Of a stretch of 64,000 nt of DNA, positions 37,542-48,728 are shown in pieces (positions within the stretch are counted from its first letter, which is position 1; each line of letters begins with the position of its first letter). The position numbers and the translations under genes were made by a program. The notes under the pieces are model-generated. The model ran no database searches. It was not told the DNA's origin and saw nothing but the letters and a program-made list of their open reading frames with translations. Origin of the DNA: Pseudoduganella armeniaca. GTDB taxonomy: Bacteria; Pseudomonadota; Gammaproteobacteria; Burkholderiales; Burkholderiaceae_D. Location: NCBI RefSeq assembly GCF_003028855.1, contig NZ_CP028324.1, forward strand, positions 2,170,001-2,234,000, written 5' to 3'.

Positions 37542-39910
37542 ACATCGTCTGTATCGGCGGCGGCCCCGCTGGCCTGTATTTCGCGCTGCTGATGAAACGC
37601 CAGCAGCCGTCGCACCGCGTGGTCGTGGTCGAGCGCAACCGCCCGCACGACACGTTCGGCTGGGGCGTCGTGTTTTCCGACCAGACCTTGGGCAACCTGT
37701 CCGCCGCCGACGAGCCCAGCGCGCGCCAGATCCTGCAGTCGTTCAACCACTGGGACGACATCGAGGTGTGCTTCAAGGGCGAAGTGGTGCGTTCCGGCGG
37801 CCATGGTTTCTGCGGCATCGGCCGCAAGCGCCTGCTGGGCATCCTGCAGCAGCGCTGCGAGGAACTGGGCGTGGAGCTCGTCTTCGAGACGGACGTGACG
37901 GACGACCAGGCGCTGGCGGCGCGCTACCAGGCCGACCTGGTGATCGCCGCCGATGGGCTGAACAGCCGCATCCGCACGCGCTATGCCGACACCTACCGGC
38001 CGCAGGTCGAGGCGCGCCAGTGCCGCTTCGTCTGGTTGGGGACGACGAAAAAATTCGACGCCTTCACGTTCGATTTTCGCCAGACCGAGCATGGCTGGTT
38101 CCAGGCGCACATCTACCAGTTCGATGGCGCCACCTCGACCTTCATCATCGAGACGCCGGAGGAGGTGTGGCGCGCGGCGGGACTGGAGGACATGTCGCAG
38201 CAGGAGGCCATCGCCTGGTGCGAACGCCTGTTCGCCGACCGGCTCGACGGCCATCCGCTGATGTCGAACGCGGCCCATTTGCGCGGCTCGGCGATGTGGA
38301 TCCGCTTCCCCCGCATCGCCTGCGAGCGCTGGGTGCACTGGCATGCCGACGTGCCGGTGGTGCTGATGGGCGACGCCGCCCACACGGCGCATTTTTCGAT
38401 CGGCTCCGGCACCAAGCTGGCGCTGGAGGACGCGATCGAACTGGCGCGCTGCCTTGCCGATGGTGGCGACTTGCGCGCCGCGCTGGCGCGCTACGAGCAA
38501 ATGCGCGCCATCGAGGTGGTCAAGCTGCAGAGCGCCGCCCGCAATTCGATGGAGTGGTTCGAGAACGTGCGCCGCTACACGACGCTGGACGCGCCGCAGT
38601 TCGCGTATTCCATGCTGACGCGCAGCCAGCGCCTGTCGCACGAGAACCTGCGCCTGCGCGATCCGCACTACGTGGCCGAGTACGAGCAGTGGTTCGCCCG
38701 GCGCGCGTTTGCCCAGGCCGGCCTGCCGGCGCCAGCCGATTTGGCCATCCCGCCGATGTTTACGCCCTTTAGAGTGCGCGATTTGGTGCTGAAGAACCGC
38801 ATCGTCGTCTCACCGATGGCGCAGTACAGCGCCGTCGACGGCACCGTGGGAGATTGGCACATGGTGCACCTGTGCGCCCGCGCGCTGGGCGGGGCGGCGC
38901 TGGTGATGGCGGAGATGACGTGCGTCTCGGCGGACGCGCGCATCACGCCATACTGCCCCGGCCTGTACACGCCGGAGCACACGCAGGCCTGGCGCCGCAT
39001 CGTGGACAGCGTGCATGCGCTGTCGGATGCAAAGATCGGCGTGCAGCTGGGCCATGCGGGTGCCAAGGGTTCCACCCGCGCCATGTGGGACGGCATCGAC
39101 CAGCCGCTGGACGAGGGCAACTGGCCGCTGCTCTCGGCCTCGCCGCAGCAGTACCTGGACGGCATCTCGCAGCTGGCACGCGCGGCGGACGAGGATGACC
39201 TGCGCCGCATCGAGGCCGACTTCGTGCGCGCCACGCTGGCGGCCGAGCAGGCTGGCTTCGACTGGCTGGAGCTGCACTGCGCGCACGGCTACCTGCTGTC
39301 GTCGTTCATTTCGCCGCTGACGAATCGCCGCACCGACGAATACGGCGGCAGCCTGGAAAACCGCTGCCGCTTCCCGTTGCGCGTGTTCGCGGCGATGCGC
39401 GCGGCCTGGCCGATGCACAAGCCGATGAGCGTGCGCATCTCGGCGCACGACTGGGTCGAGGGCGGCATCACGCCGGCCGATGCGGTGCAGGTGGCGCGCC
39501 TGTTCCGCCAGGCCGGGGCGGACATGATCGACTGCTCGTCCGGCCAGGTCAGCAAGCGCGAGAAGCCCGTGTTCGGCCGCATGTTCCAGGCGCCGTTCGC
39601 GGACCGCGTGCGCAACGAAGCCGGGATCGCCACGATGGCGGTCGGTTCGATCTTCGAGGCCGACCATGCCAACGGCATCGTCGCGGCGGGGCGCGCCGAC
39701 CTGTGCGCCGTGGGCCGGCCGCACCTGGCCAACCCGGCCTGGACGCTGGCCGAGGCGGCCCGCATCGGCTACCGCCCGGTGCCGTGGCCGCGCCAGTACC
39801 TGCCGGGCAAGCAGCAGCTGGAGCGCAACCTGGAGCGCGAGCGCCAGCTGGCCGCGGCGGGCGCGGGCTTGACACCGCAGCAGGTCGCGGCGAAGCTGCT
39901 GGAAGGGTAA
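37538..39910 (+). CDS. Bifunctional 2-aminobenzoyl-CoA (or salicylyl-CoA) monooxygenase / reductase
   Basis: 790 residues, a fusion of two flavoenzymes. Residues 1-400 are an FAD aromatic hydroxylase (VCIGGGPAGLYFALLMKRQQ, DLVIAADGLNSRIR, VLMGDAAHTAHFSIGSGTKL). From about residue 408 it is an old-yellow-enzyme FMN reductase (FTPFRVRDLVLKNRIVVSPM, ELHCAHGYLLSSFISPLTNR, AVGRPHLANPAW). This architecture is known from 2-aminobenzoyl-CoA monooxygenase/reductase, which hydroxylates and then reduces the ring to a non-aromatic CoA ester, and from salicylyl-CoA 5-hydroxylase annotations. The following beta-oxidation-like genes and RidA favour the aminobenzoate role. Confidence 0.85.
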   Translation: MNIVCIGGGPAGLYFALLMKRQQPSHRVVVVERNRPHDTFGWGVVFSDQTLGNLSAADEPSARQILQSFNHWDDIEVCFKGEVVRSGGHGFCGIGRKRLLGILQQRCEELGVELVFETDVTDDQALAARYQADLVIAADGLNSRIRTRYADTYRPQVEARQCRFVWLGTTKKFDAFTFDFRQTEHGWFQAHIYQFDGATSTFIIETPEEVWRAAGLEDMSQQEAIAWCERLFADRLDGHPLMSNAAHLRGSAMWIRFPRIACERWVHWHADVPVVLMGDAAHTAHFSIGSGTKLALEDAIELARCLADGGDLRAALARYEQMRAIEVVKLQSAARNSMEWFENVRRYTTLDAPQFAYSMLTRSQRLSHENLRLRDPHYVAEYEQWFARRAFAQAGLPAPADLAIPPMFTPFRVRDLVLKNRIVVSPMAQYSAVDGTVGDWHMVHLCARALGGAALVMAEMTCVSADARITPYCPGLYTPEHTQAWRRIVDSVHALSDAKIGVQLGHAGAKGSTRAMWDGIDQPLDEGNWPLLSASPQQYLDGISQLARAADEDDLRRIEADFVRATLAAEQAGFDWLELHCAHGYLLSSFISPLTNRRTDEYGGSLENRCRFPLRVFAAMRAAWPMHKPMSVRISAHDWVEGGITPADAVQVARLFRQAGADMIDCSSGQVSKREKPVFGRMFQAPFADRVRNEAGIATMAVGSIFEADHANGIVAAGRADLCAVGRPHLANPAWTLAEAARIGYRPVPWPRQYLPGKQQLERNLERERQLAAAGAGLTPQQVAAKLLEG

Positions 39911-39922
39911 GCGAGGAAGAGC

Positions 39923-40450
39923 ATGCAGTTGAACGAACCGAACGAAGAGCGCGACGACGAGGCGCTGGATTTGGCCAGCCGCCTGACGGACGACCACCAC
40001 CAGTCGCTGAAGCTGTGGCTGCGCATGTTGTCGTGCACCGTCAAGATCGAGAACGAGATCCGCTCGCGCCTGCGCGCGCAGTTCGGCATCACGCTGCCCC
40101 GCTTCGACCTGATGGCGCAGCTGGAACGCCATCCGGAGGGCCTACGCATGGGCGAGCTGTCGAAAAGGATGATGGTCACGGGCGGCAACGTCACCGGCAT
40201 CACCGACCAGCTGGAGCGGGAAGGCCTTGTAGTACGGGTGCCCGATCCGCGCGACGGCCGCGCCTTCACGGTCAAGCTGACGCCGGCGGGGCGCCGCACA
40301 TTCGGCCGCATGGCCGCCGTGCACGAAGGCTGGATCACGGAACTGCTGCAGGACATGCCGGGTGCCGACAAGGCGCGGCTGATCGAGCTGCTGTCGCAGA
40401 TGAAGGGGCAGCTGTATGCCCGCACGGAGAAAAACGAGGAGCAACGATGA
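39923..40450 (+). CDS. MarR-family regulator of the aromatic operon
   Basis: 175 residues with a winged helix (MGELSKRMMVTGGNVTGITD, then LEREGLVVRVPDPRDGRAFT). An acidic N-terminal tail of about 20 residues precedes it. It lies inside the operon, 12 bases after the monooxygenase and sharing ATGA with the hydratase gene, and probably binds the palindrome at 35859-35876. MarR proteins of CoA-dependent aromatic pathways often respond to the aryl-CoA product. Confidence 0.9.
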   Translation: MQLNEPNEERDDEALDLASRLTDDHHQSLKLWLRMLSCTVKIENEIRSRLRAQFGITLPRFDLMAQLERHPEGLRMGELSKRMMVTGGNVTGITDQLEREGLVVRVPDPRDGRAFTVKLTPAGRRTFGRMAAVHEGWITELLQDMPGADKARLIELLSQMKGQLYARTEKNEEQR

Positions 40451-41301
40451 AATACCTGCAGGGGCAGCCGCACGCGCTGCCGGGTCATGGCCAGCGCCTG
40501 GCCGGATACGAAGCGCGCCACTTCCTGTTCGCCATCGAGGCGGGCGTGGCCACCTTGACCCTGAACCGGCCGGAACGCAAGAACCCGCTGACGTTCGATT
40601 CCTACGCCGAGCTGCGCGACCTGTTCCGTGCGCTGGCCACGACCGACGACGTCAAGGCCATCGTCATCGCCGGCGCCGGCGAGAACTTCTGTTCCGGCGG
40701 CGACGTGCACGAGATCATCGGCCCGCTGACGCAGCTGGACATGCCGGGCCTGCTGACGTTCACGCGCATGACGGGCGACGTGGTGAAGGCCATACGCGCC
40801 TGTCCGCAGCCGATTGTGGCCGCCATTGACGGCATCTGCGCCGGCGCCGGCGCCATGCTGGCGCTGGCTTCCGACATCCGTTTCGGCACGGAGCGCAGCA
40901 AGACCGCGTTCCTGTTCACCCGCGTCGGCCTGGCCGGTTGCGACATGGGCGCCTGCGCGCTGCTGCCGCGCGTGATCGGCCAGGGCCGCGCGGCGGAGCT
41001 GCTGTACACGGGGCGCTCGATGTCCGGCGCCGAAGGCGAACGCTGGGGTTTCCTCAACAGCCTGCACGCGCCCGAAGCCGTGCTGGCGGCGGCGCAGGCG
41101 TTTGCCGCCGACCTGGCGCGCGGCCCCACCTTCGCGCACGGCATGACCAAGAAGATGCTGCAGCAGGAGTGGAACATGGGCGTGGACGAAGCCATCGAGG
41201 CGGAAGCGCAGGCGCAGGCGATCTGCATGGCCACCAACGACTTCCACCGCGCGTATCACGCCTTCGTGGCGAAACAGAAGCCGGCGTTCGAGGGGGACTG
41301 A
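40447..41301 (+). CDS. Enoyl-CoA hydratase/isomerase family protein
   Basis: 284 residues, crotonase fold. VATLTLNRPERKNPLTFDSY, the oxyanion-hole regions AGAGENFCSGGDVHEIIGPL and DGICAGAGAMLALASDIRFG, and a catalytic-side Gly-rich turn VGLAGCDMGACALLPRVIG. It would hydrate or open the non-aromatic ring CoA ester made by the fused monooxygenase. Translationally coupled to the MarR gene (ATGA) and 1 base from the dehydrogenase gene. Confidence 0.88.
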   Translation: MKYLQGQPHALPGHGQRLAGYEARHFLFAIEAGVATLTLNRPERKNPLTFDSYAELRDLFRALATTDDVKAIVIAGAGENFCSGGDVHEIIGPLTQLDMPGLLTFTRMTGDVVKAIRACPQPIVAAIDGICAGAGAMLALASDIRFGTERSKTAFLFTRVGLAGCDMGACALLPRVIGQGRAAELLYTGRSMSGAEGERWGFLNSLHAPEAVLAAAQAFAADLARGPTFAHGMTKKMLQQEWNMGVDEAIEAEAQAQAICMATNDFHRAYHAFVAKQKPAFEGD

Positions 41302-41302
41302 G

Positions 41303-42484
41303 ATGGCGCACAAGGATTACCTGGACTGGCCGTTCTTCGCCGCACACCACGCGCAACTGGAGCGTACCTTGGACGAGTGGGCCGGGCGCGAGCTGGCCCA
41401 CGTGCATGCGCAATACGGCAAGGACGTCGACGGCGCCTGCCGGGACATCGTGCGCCGGCTGGGCGAGGGCGGCTGGCTGCGCCATGCCGTCGGCGGCACG
41501 GCCCATGGCGGCGCGGGGGAGGCGATCGACACGCGCGCGCTCTGCCTGATCCGCGAGACGCTGGCGCGCCACGAGGGCCTGGCCGATTTCGCCTTCGCGA
41601 TGCAGGGCCTGGGCTCGGGCGCCATCAGCCTGTTCGGCACCCCGGCGCAGCGCGAGGACTACCTGCCGCGCGTGGCGCGGGGCGAAGCCATCGCCGCGTT
41701 CGCGTTGTCCGAACCGCAGGCCGGCTCGGACGTCGCGGCCATGGCCTGCGTGGCCGAGGCGGACGGCGACGGCTATGTACTCAATGGCGAGAAGACCTGG
41801 ATCTCGAATGGCGGCATCGCCGACTTCTATGTGGTGTTCGCGCGCACCGGCGAGGCCCCAGGCGCGCGTGGCATCAGCGCCTTTGTCGTCGACGGCAATA
41901 CGCCGGGGCTGACGATCGCCGAGCGCATCGCCGTCATCGCGCCGCATCCGCTGGCGCGGCTGCGCTTCGACAATTGCCGCATTCCGGCCACGCGCCGCAT
42001 CGGCGCGGCGGGGCAGGGCTTCAAGGTGGCGATGGCGACCTTGGACGTGTTTCGCACGTCGGTGGCGGCGGCCGCGCTGGGCTTCGCGCGCCGCGCCCTC
42101 GACGAAGCGCTGGCGCATGCGACGGCGCGCCAGATGTTCGGCCAGGTGCTGGCCGACTTCCAGCTGACGCAGGCCAAGCTGGCGCAGATGGCAACCGGCA
42201 TCGACGCCGCCGCGCTGCTGACCTACCGTGCGGCCTGGCAGCGCGACCAGGGCCGCAACGTGACGAAGGAAGCGGCGATGGCCAAGATGACGGCCACGGA
42301 AACGGCGCAGCAGGTGATCGACGCGGCGGTGCAGCTGTTCGGCGGCCTGGGTGTCGTCAGCGAGCACCCGGTGGAGCGGCTGTACCGCGAGATCCGCGCG
42401 CTGCGCATCTACGAAGGCGCGACGGAGGTGCAGCAGTTGATCATCGCGCGCGAGCTGCTGCGCGGCGCCAGGGAGGCGGCGTGA
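41303..42484 (+). CDS. Acyl-CoA dehydrogenase
   Basis: 393 residues, standard length. FAD-binding FALSEPQAGSDVAAMA and WISNGGIADFYVVFARTG, QLFGGLGVVSEHPVERLYRE, and the catalytic Glu in RIYEGATEVQQLIIAREL. It oxidises a CoA ester in the ring-cleavage route. Its stop overlaps the RidA start by one base (TGATG). Confidence 0.92.
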   Translation: MAHKDYLDWPFFAAHHAQLERTLDEWAGRELAHVHAQYGKDVDGACRDIVRRLGEGGWLRHAVGGTAHGGAGEAIDTRALCLIRETLARHEGLADFAFAMQGLGSGAISLFGTPAQREDYLPRVARGEAIAAFALSEPQAGSDVAAMACVAEADGDGYVLNGEKTWISNGGIADFYVVFARTGEAPGARGISAFVVDGNTPGLTIAERIAVIAPHPLARLRFDNCRIPATRRIGAAGQGFKVAMATLDVFRTSVAAAALGFARRALDEALAHATARQMFGQVLADFQLTQAKLAQMATGIDAAALLTYRAAWQRDQGRNVTKEAAMAKMTATETAQQVIDAAVQLFGGLGVVSEHPVERLYREIRALRIYEGATEVQQLIIARELLRGAREAA

Positions 42485-42882
42485 TGCAGATCCTGCAGCC
42501 GCCGGGCTGGGCCCGGCCCAAGGGCTATGCCAACGGCGTGGCCGCCAGCGGCCGGCTGGTATGCGTCAGCGGCATGATCGGCTGGGATGCCCAGGGCGTG
42601 TTCCACAGCGACGACTTCGTCGCGCAAACGCGCCAGGCGCTGACGAACATCGTGCAGGTGCTGGCCGAGGCCGGCGCGCGGCCCGAGCACATCGTGCGCA
42701 TGACCTGGTACGTGGTGGACCGGGCCGAGTACCTGGCGGCGCAGCGCGAAATCGGCGCGGCCTACCGCGACATCATCGGGCGTCACTATCCGGCCATGAC
42801 GGCGGTGGCCGTGACAGCGCTGATGGAGGAGCGGGCGCGGGTCGAGATCGAGGTGACGGCGGTGGTGCCGCAGGGTGCCTGA
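42484..42882 (+). CDS. RidA/YjgF-family enamine/imine deaminase
   Basis: 132 residues. RidA core: ASGRLVCVSGMIGWDAQG, AQTRQALTNIVQVLAEAGAR, RMTWYVVDRAEYLAAQREIG, and PAMTAVAVTALMEERARVEI with the conserved C-terminal Arg and Glu. RidA proteins hydrolyse reactive enamines and imines to ketones plus ammonia. As last gene of an aminobenzoate-type operon it probably removes the amino group of the 2-amino-enoyl-CoA intermediate, which is inference from position. Confidence 0.85.
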   Translation: MQILQPPGWARPKGYANGVAASGRLVCVSGMIGWDAQGVFHSDDFVAQTRQALTNIVQVLAEAGARPEHIVRMTWYVVDRAEYLAAQREIGAAYRDIIGRHYPAMTAVAVTALMEERARVEIEVTAVVPQGA

Positions 42883-43182
42883 CCGCCCGACAGACTGCAG
42901 TGATTGGTGCCGCCAGCGGGAATCGATGAACTTGCGGATGGGATTGATTGCCGGGTATTGCATGTTTCGCGCGTGGAATGCGTGCACGAGTCACGCGATT
43001 CCGCCGCTTTCCCGCACGTATTGAAAGCGGCGCTCGGACCGCACGGCTTCTGCTGAATGTATCCGGCGTGACAATGTGCGACTTTTCACGCCTGAAATTT
43101 TGATAAGCTGGGGCCGCGGTGTGCAACGCAGCTGCTCGCATCCCTTCAACGATCTTCACAGCATCAATATTGGACAAAGACC
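42883..43182. other. 300-base intergenic region
   Basis: Gap between ridA and the NHL-repeat gene. The last 150 bases become AT-richer and presumably hold the promoter of the NHL gene, but no -35/-10 pair with good spacing stands out. No repeat or hairpin with a T-tract is seen. Confidence 0.4.
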
Positions 43183-45321
43183 ATGCAAAATTCACGCGCC
43201 AATCCCGGCATCAGGCGGTTCGCTGCGCTCTTTACCCTCATGACGGTGGCATTGCTGCCGGCGTGCGGCGGCGGATCGGGTGACGGGACGGTTGCGCCCC
43301 CAGTAGCTACCCAGCCGCCGCCGGTAACGGCCGCGCCGCAATTGACCCTGTATGCCGGAAACACCGGTGGCGCGGGCTGGGTGGATGGACGAGCCGCCGA
43401 TGCGCGGTTCGACGGGGCCTACGACGTCAAACTTGGCAAGGATGGCTCTTTCTACATCGCCGATACCGAAAACCATGTTATTCGCCGCATGACGGCCGGC
43501 GTCGTGACCACGCTGGCGGGACAGGCTGGCATCTGGGGAGACGCCGATGGAACGAAGACGGCTGCCAGCTTCACCCGGCCGCAAGGCATCGCCGTCGACG
43601 GCGCGCAGAACGTCTACGTCGCCGATACCGGTAATCGGCGCATACGCAAAATCGATGCTAACGGCAACGTGACTACCTTGGCCGGGCGATTCGAGCTGGC
43701 CGAACCCGTCGATGGGCCAGGTAGCGTGGCGCGATTCATCAATCCGGTCGGGGTAAACGTCGATGACGCGGGCATTGTGTATGTGGTTGACAGGGAAAGT
43801 TCCAGAACACCTGGCCGCTTACGCAAAATCACGCCGGACGGGGTCGTGACGACGGTGGTTGCCCAGGATAGTACGTTTGCTGTGCTGGGCGACGCTGTCG
43901 CCATTGACCTGGCAGGAAACCTGTATGTCATTGGCGCAGTGGGCAGCGATACCACCACACTTCCTTCGCCTGGCGGGTCCGTGCTACCGAATATTGTCCG
44001 GACAGCAAAATTGTTGCGTCTTTCGCCTGCGGGCGCAGTGACCACCCTTGGCACTGTGAGCTCTGACGCCAGCTATGGCGGTATCGCCGTGGACCGCTTG
44101 GGCAACGTCTATTTCTCGAAGACGAGCAACCATGAGGTCTATGCTTACACGGCATCGACAGGTCAAATCGGTCTGCTGGCAGGATCGTACCGCCCGACGG
44201 GCGGGTTCGACAGCCATGGTCTTCCGTTCGCCCCGCAGAGTTTGGGTAGCGCCGACGGTACCGGTGTGGCGGCACAATTCAACAGGCCAGCCGGACTGAC
44301 GACCGATGCGGCCGGTAACCTGTACATCGCCGACGTATTCAACAACACGCTCAGGAAAGCCTCACCGGCGGGTGTGGTGACGACCCTGGCAGGCGCCGCC
44401 GCCAAACGGGGCGACGCCAATGGACCGGCGCTGCAAGCCACATTCGGAAGAAATATCAGCGGATCGGCCACCGATGGCGCCGGCAACGTCTATGTGTCGG
44501 ATCGCGATGTCATCCGCAAGATCGGTATTGACGGACAGGTAAGCACGTTTGCCGGCGGCTCAGCGGGCACTGTGGACAGCACGGGCGCTGCTGTCCGGTT
44601 CACGAGTCTTGCCGGCATCACGATCGATCCCGCGGGGAATGTTTATTTCATCGATCATGTGCTCGTCCGCAAGATCGGCCTCGACGGCAAGGTGACGACC
44701 ATTGCGGGCGCGGCGGGCATGCAAGGCCATGTCGATGGCGCTGGCGCCAATGCCCGGTTCGAGGCATTGCAGGGCATTACTAGGGATGGTGCAGGGAATC
44801 TGTTCGTGACTGACGGGACAGTAGTGCGGAAGATCACGCCGGCCGGCCAGGTATCGACCATTGCCGGCTCCGCCGTGGAGACTGGCAGCGCGGACGGTAG
44901 CGGCAGCGCAGCGCGGTTCGGCAGTCTTTACGGGATCACAGCCGATGCGGCCGGCAATGTGTACGTCGCCGATCAGGTCTACAGCACGCTACGCAAGATC
45001 AGCCCGGCGGGACAGGTCACGACCATTGCCGGCCAGGCAGAACAGGAAGGACTCGTGGATGGCGCCGGAGCGAACGCACGCTTTACCAATCCGACCGGCA
45101 TCGTCATCGATCCTTCAGGCAATCTCTACGTAAGTGATAGCGGCAACCGCGCCATTCGCAAGATGGCACCTGACGGCACGGTGTCCACCGTCATCATGGT
45201 GCCTTCGCTGAAGCAGTTCCTGTTCGAGCCCATTCTCCAGAGCCTCACGCTGGGCAGCGCCGATACGCTTTACCTGACGCAGTCCGGCGCCGTCCTCAAG
45301 CTGACCCTGGGCGGGAAATAG
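43183..45321 (+). CDS. NHL-repeat lipoprotein (extracytoplasmic beta-propeller)
   Basis: 712 residues. A lipoprotein signal (LMTVALLPACGGGSGD, lipidated Cys near residue 28) and a Pro-rich linker, then about ten NHL repeats of the form AGNVYVADTGNRRIRKI followed by VTTLAG. These form one or two six-bladed propellers displayed in the periplasm or on the cell surface. NHL propellers bind proteins, RNA or carbohydrates; no catalytic site is visible. No clear operon partner. Function unknown. Confidence 0.85.
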   Translation: MQNSRANPGIRRFAALFTLMTVALLPACGGGSGDGTVAPPVATQPPPVTAAPQLTLYAGNTGGAGWVDGRAADARFDGAYDVKLGKDGSFYIADTENHVIRRMTAGVVTTLAGQAGIWGDADGTKTAASFTRPQGIAVDGAQNVYVADTGNRRIRKIDANGNVTTLAGRFELAEPVDGPGSVARFINPVGVNVDDAGIVYVVDRESSRTPGRLRKITPDGVVTTVVAQDSTFAVLGDAVAIDLAGNLYVIGAVGSDTTTLPSPGGSVLPNIVRTAKLLRLSPAGAVTTLGTVSSDASYGGIAVDRLGNVYFSKTSNHEVYAYTASTGQIGLLAGSYRPTGGFDSHGLPFAPQSLGSADGTGVAAQFNRPAGLTTDAAGNLYIADVFNNTLRKASPAGVVTTLAGAAAKRGDANGPALQATFGRNISGSATDGAGNVYVSDRDVIRKIGIDGQVSTFAGGSAGTVDSTGAAVRFTSLAGITIDPAGNVYFIDHVLVRKIGLDGKVTTIAGAAGMQGHVDGAGANARFEALQGITRDGAGNLFVTDGTVVRKITPAGQVSTIAGSAVETGSADGSGSAARFGSLYGITADAAGNVYVADQVYSTLRKISPAGQVTTIAGQAEQEGLVDGAGANARFTNPTGIVIDPSGNLYVSDSGNRAIRKMAPDGTVSTVIMVPSLKQFLFEPILQSLTLGSADTLYLTQSGAVLKLTLGGK

Positions 45322-45671
45322 CCGCCGCCATGCGGGCGAAGTGTCCTGCAGACCCTTTGCCTGCGTGCCGCATCACTTCTTCCAGTGCCTCTGGCTCTTC
45401 GAAGAAGTGGGGGGATCCGGTTGGCTCGGATCCGGCTGGCGGTATATGGCCGCGCGGTTCGAGCAGGCGGTCGCAGGCGGTGGCAGGCGGTGGTACCTAG
45501 ACCGGGGGACAGCCATTCCAGCGTGTCCAGTTCGACGGTCTCGCGTGTTTTGCACGAAGCGTGGCGGCGGATCGATTCAGCCTTGTAGCGCCCATTGATG
45601 GTCTCGGCAAGACAGAGGGCTCGATGCCGGCCTTGTACTCCCCTGCAATACAAAGGGAATCACTGGCAAAG
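45322..45671. other. 350-base gene-free stretch downstream of tRNA-Arg
   Basis: No reading frame here has a coding look on either strand. It contains a short tandem GGCGGT-type repeat (45466-45494) and two nearby GGATCCGG copies (45412-45435). As the DNA immediately 3' of a tRNA it could be an old integration site, but no attachment-site duplication of the tRNA end is visible. Confidence 0.4.
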
Positions 45672-45745
45672 TGGTCCCCCGACTGGAATCGAACCAGTAT
45701 CCCACGCTTAGGAGGCATGTGCACTATCCATTGTGCTACGGGGAG
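45672..45745 (-). tRNA. tRNA-Arg (anticodon CCU)
   Basis: On the minus strand: D-arm GCAC / GTGC with GG in its loop, anticodon stem CATGC / GCGTG with loop CTCCTAA (anticodon CCT), T-arm ACTGG / CCAGT with loop TTCGATT, and an encoded CCA. The acceptor stem as read (CTCCCCG with CGGGGGA) has an unpaired outermost pair and a T-G pair, and the discriminator spacing is one base off. A missing base is possible. Ends are accurate to one or two bases. Confidence 0.9.
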
Positions 45746-45845
45746 GACGCAAAGCGAGCGCAATTATAGCCGACCGGCGCCCAAATGTTAGGCTTGGCCG
45801 CCGTCTGTCGGTACAATGCCGGCTTCACGCATCGGATAAGTCACC

Positions 45846-47750
<1,905 letters not shown>

Positions 47751-47817
47751 CGCCGGCGCCGTGATGATTTTGCTACGAGATTCGATGTAATTGTCGTATC
47801 ATTGCGGCGCCGCAGCA

Positions 47818-47834
47818 TTGGCGTAGATGTTGCT
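47818..47834 (+). promoter_or_regulatory. Candidate sigma-54 promoter of the exopolysaccharide locus
   Basis: TTGGCGTAGATGTTGCT has the -24 GG (47820-47821) and -12 GC (47832-47833) exactly 10 bases apart within TTGGC and TTGCT, close to the RpoN consensus. It lies 118 bases before the CAAX-like protease gene. XrtB/PEP-CTERM loci are commonly controlled by the PrsK/PrsR sigma-54 system; prsK and prsR are not in this window. Confidence 0.55.
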
Positions 47835-47951
47835 GCGGCTAAATTGCCTCTGCGCACGATTTGTGCGCTACAGCCGGGCTTTGATATTGTAAAATCTGCA
47901 AACTAGGGGCCCTTGGGAGTGGCTCTGTAACGTACAGGAAGGCAGACTTCA

Positions 47952-48689
47952 ATGACAGCCCAGCAGCAAAAACCTCCCACGCCCCATCGCGAGGACGCCC
48001 TGGTACCAAGCACCGAGACCGGTTTTTTCGCCCGTGCCTCCACGGCGCGCATCCTGCCGTTTGCCACGTATATGGCATTCATCGCCATTGCCGACCTGCT
48101 GGGGCGGCTCGGCGTGTCGGCCGACCAGATGCGCTGGTTGTATCCGGTCAAGGCCGCCGCCGTCGTGTTGGTGCTGCTGGCCTACCGACGCCACTATTCG
48201 GAGCTGGCATGGCGCGCGATGCGTGGCAGGCAGGTCGCGCAGGCCGTCATCGTCGGTATTGTCGTGCTGGTGTTGTGGCTCAGCCTGAATGCATCGTGGA
48301 TGCAGATCGGCGAGTCGGCGGGCTATGACCCGACCGGCCCGGACGGTCGCATCGACTGGCTGCTGGTGGCCTGTCGTATCGCCGGCGCGGCCCTGGTGGT
48401 GCCGGTCATGGAAGAGCTGTTCTGGCGTTCTTTCCTGATGCGCTGGCTGGAGCGGCACGATTTCCTGCATGTCTATCCTGCCAGCGTCGGACTGATTCCC
48501 GTGGCAGCCACAGTCGTGTTGTTCGGTTTCGAACACAATCTGTGGTTCGCGGGCATCGTGGCCGGGATCGCGTACAGCCTCCTCTATATGCGCAGCGGGA
48601 ACCTGTGGTCGGCGATCGTCGCGCACGCGACGACCAACGGCCTGTTGGGGGCCTGGGTGGTGGCCACCGCGGGCTGGACTTACTGGTAA
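47952..48689 (+). CDS. CAAX prenyl protease-related (CPBP) membrane protein, exosortase-associated
   Basis: 245 residues with about eight hydrophobic segments. The CPBP/Abi glutamic-protease motifs are all present: VVPVMEELFWRSFLMRWL (EExxxR), LFGFEHNLWFAGI (FxxxH) and IVAHATTNGLLGA (HxxxN). This subgroup is found beside exosortase loci. It is the first gene of the locus, downstream of a candidate sigma-54 site and 39 bases before epsL. Substrate unknown. Confidence 0.88.
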   Translation: MTAQQQKPPTPHREDALVPSTETGFFARASTARILPFATYMAFIAIADLLGRLGVSADQMRWLYPVKAAAVVLVLLAYRRHYSELAWRAMRGRQVAQAVIVGIVVLVLWLSLNASWMQIGESAGYDPTGPDGRIDWLLVACRIAGAALVVPVMEELFWRSFLMRWLERHDFLHVYPASVGLIPVAATVVLFGFEHNLWFAGIVAGIAYSLLYMRSGNLWSAIVAHATTNGLLGAWVVATAGWTYW

Positions 48690-48728
48690 GATTGCATGTT
48701 CGCTAATACTTAAGAAGACTACACAATA

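Noticed and set aside
45322..45671. Remnant of an integrated element next to tRNA-Arg
   Set aside because: No integrase, no duplicated tRNA 3' end and no change in composition beyond a short stretch.
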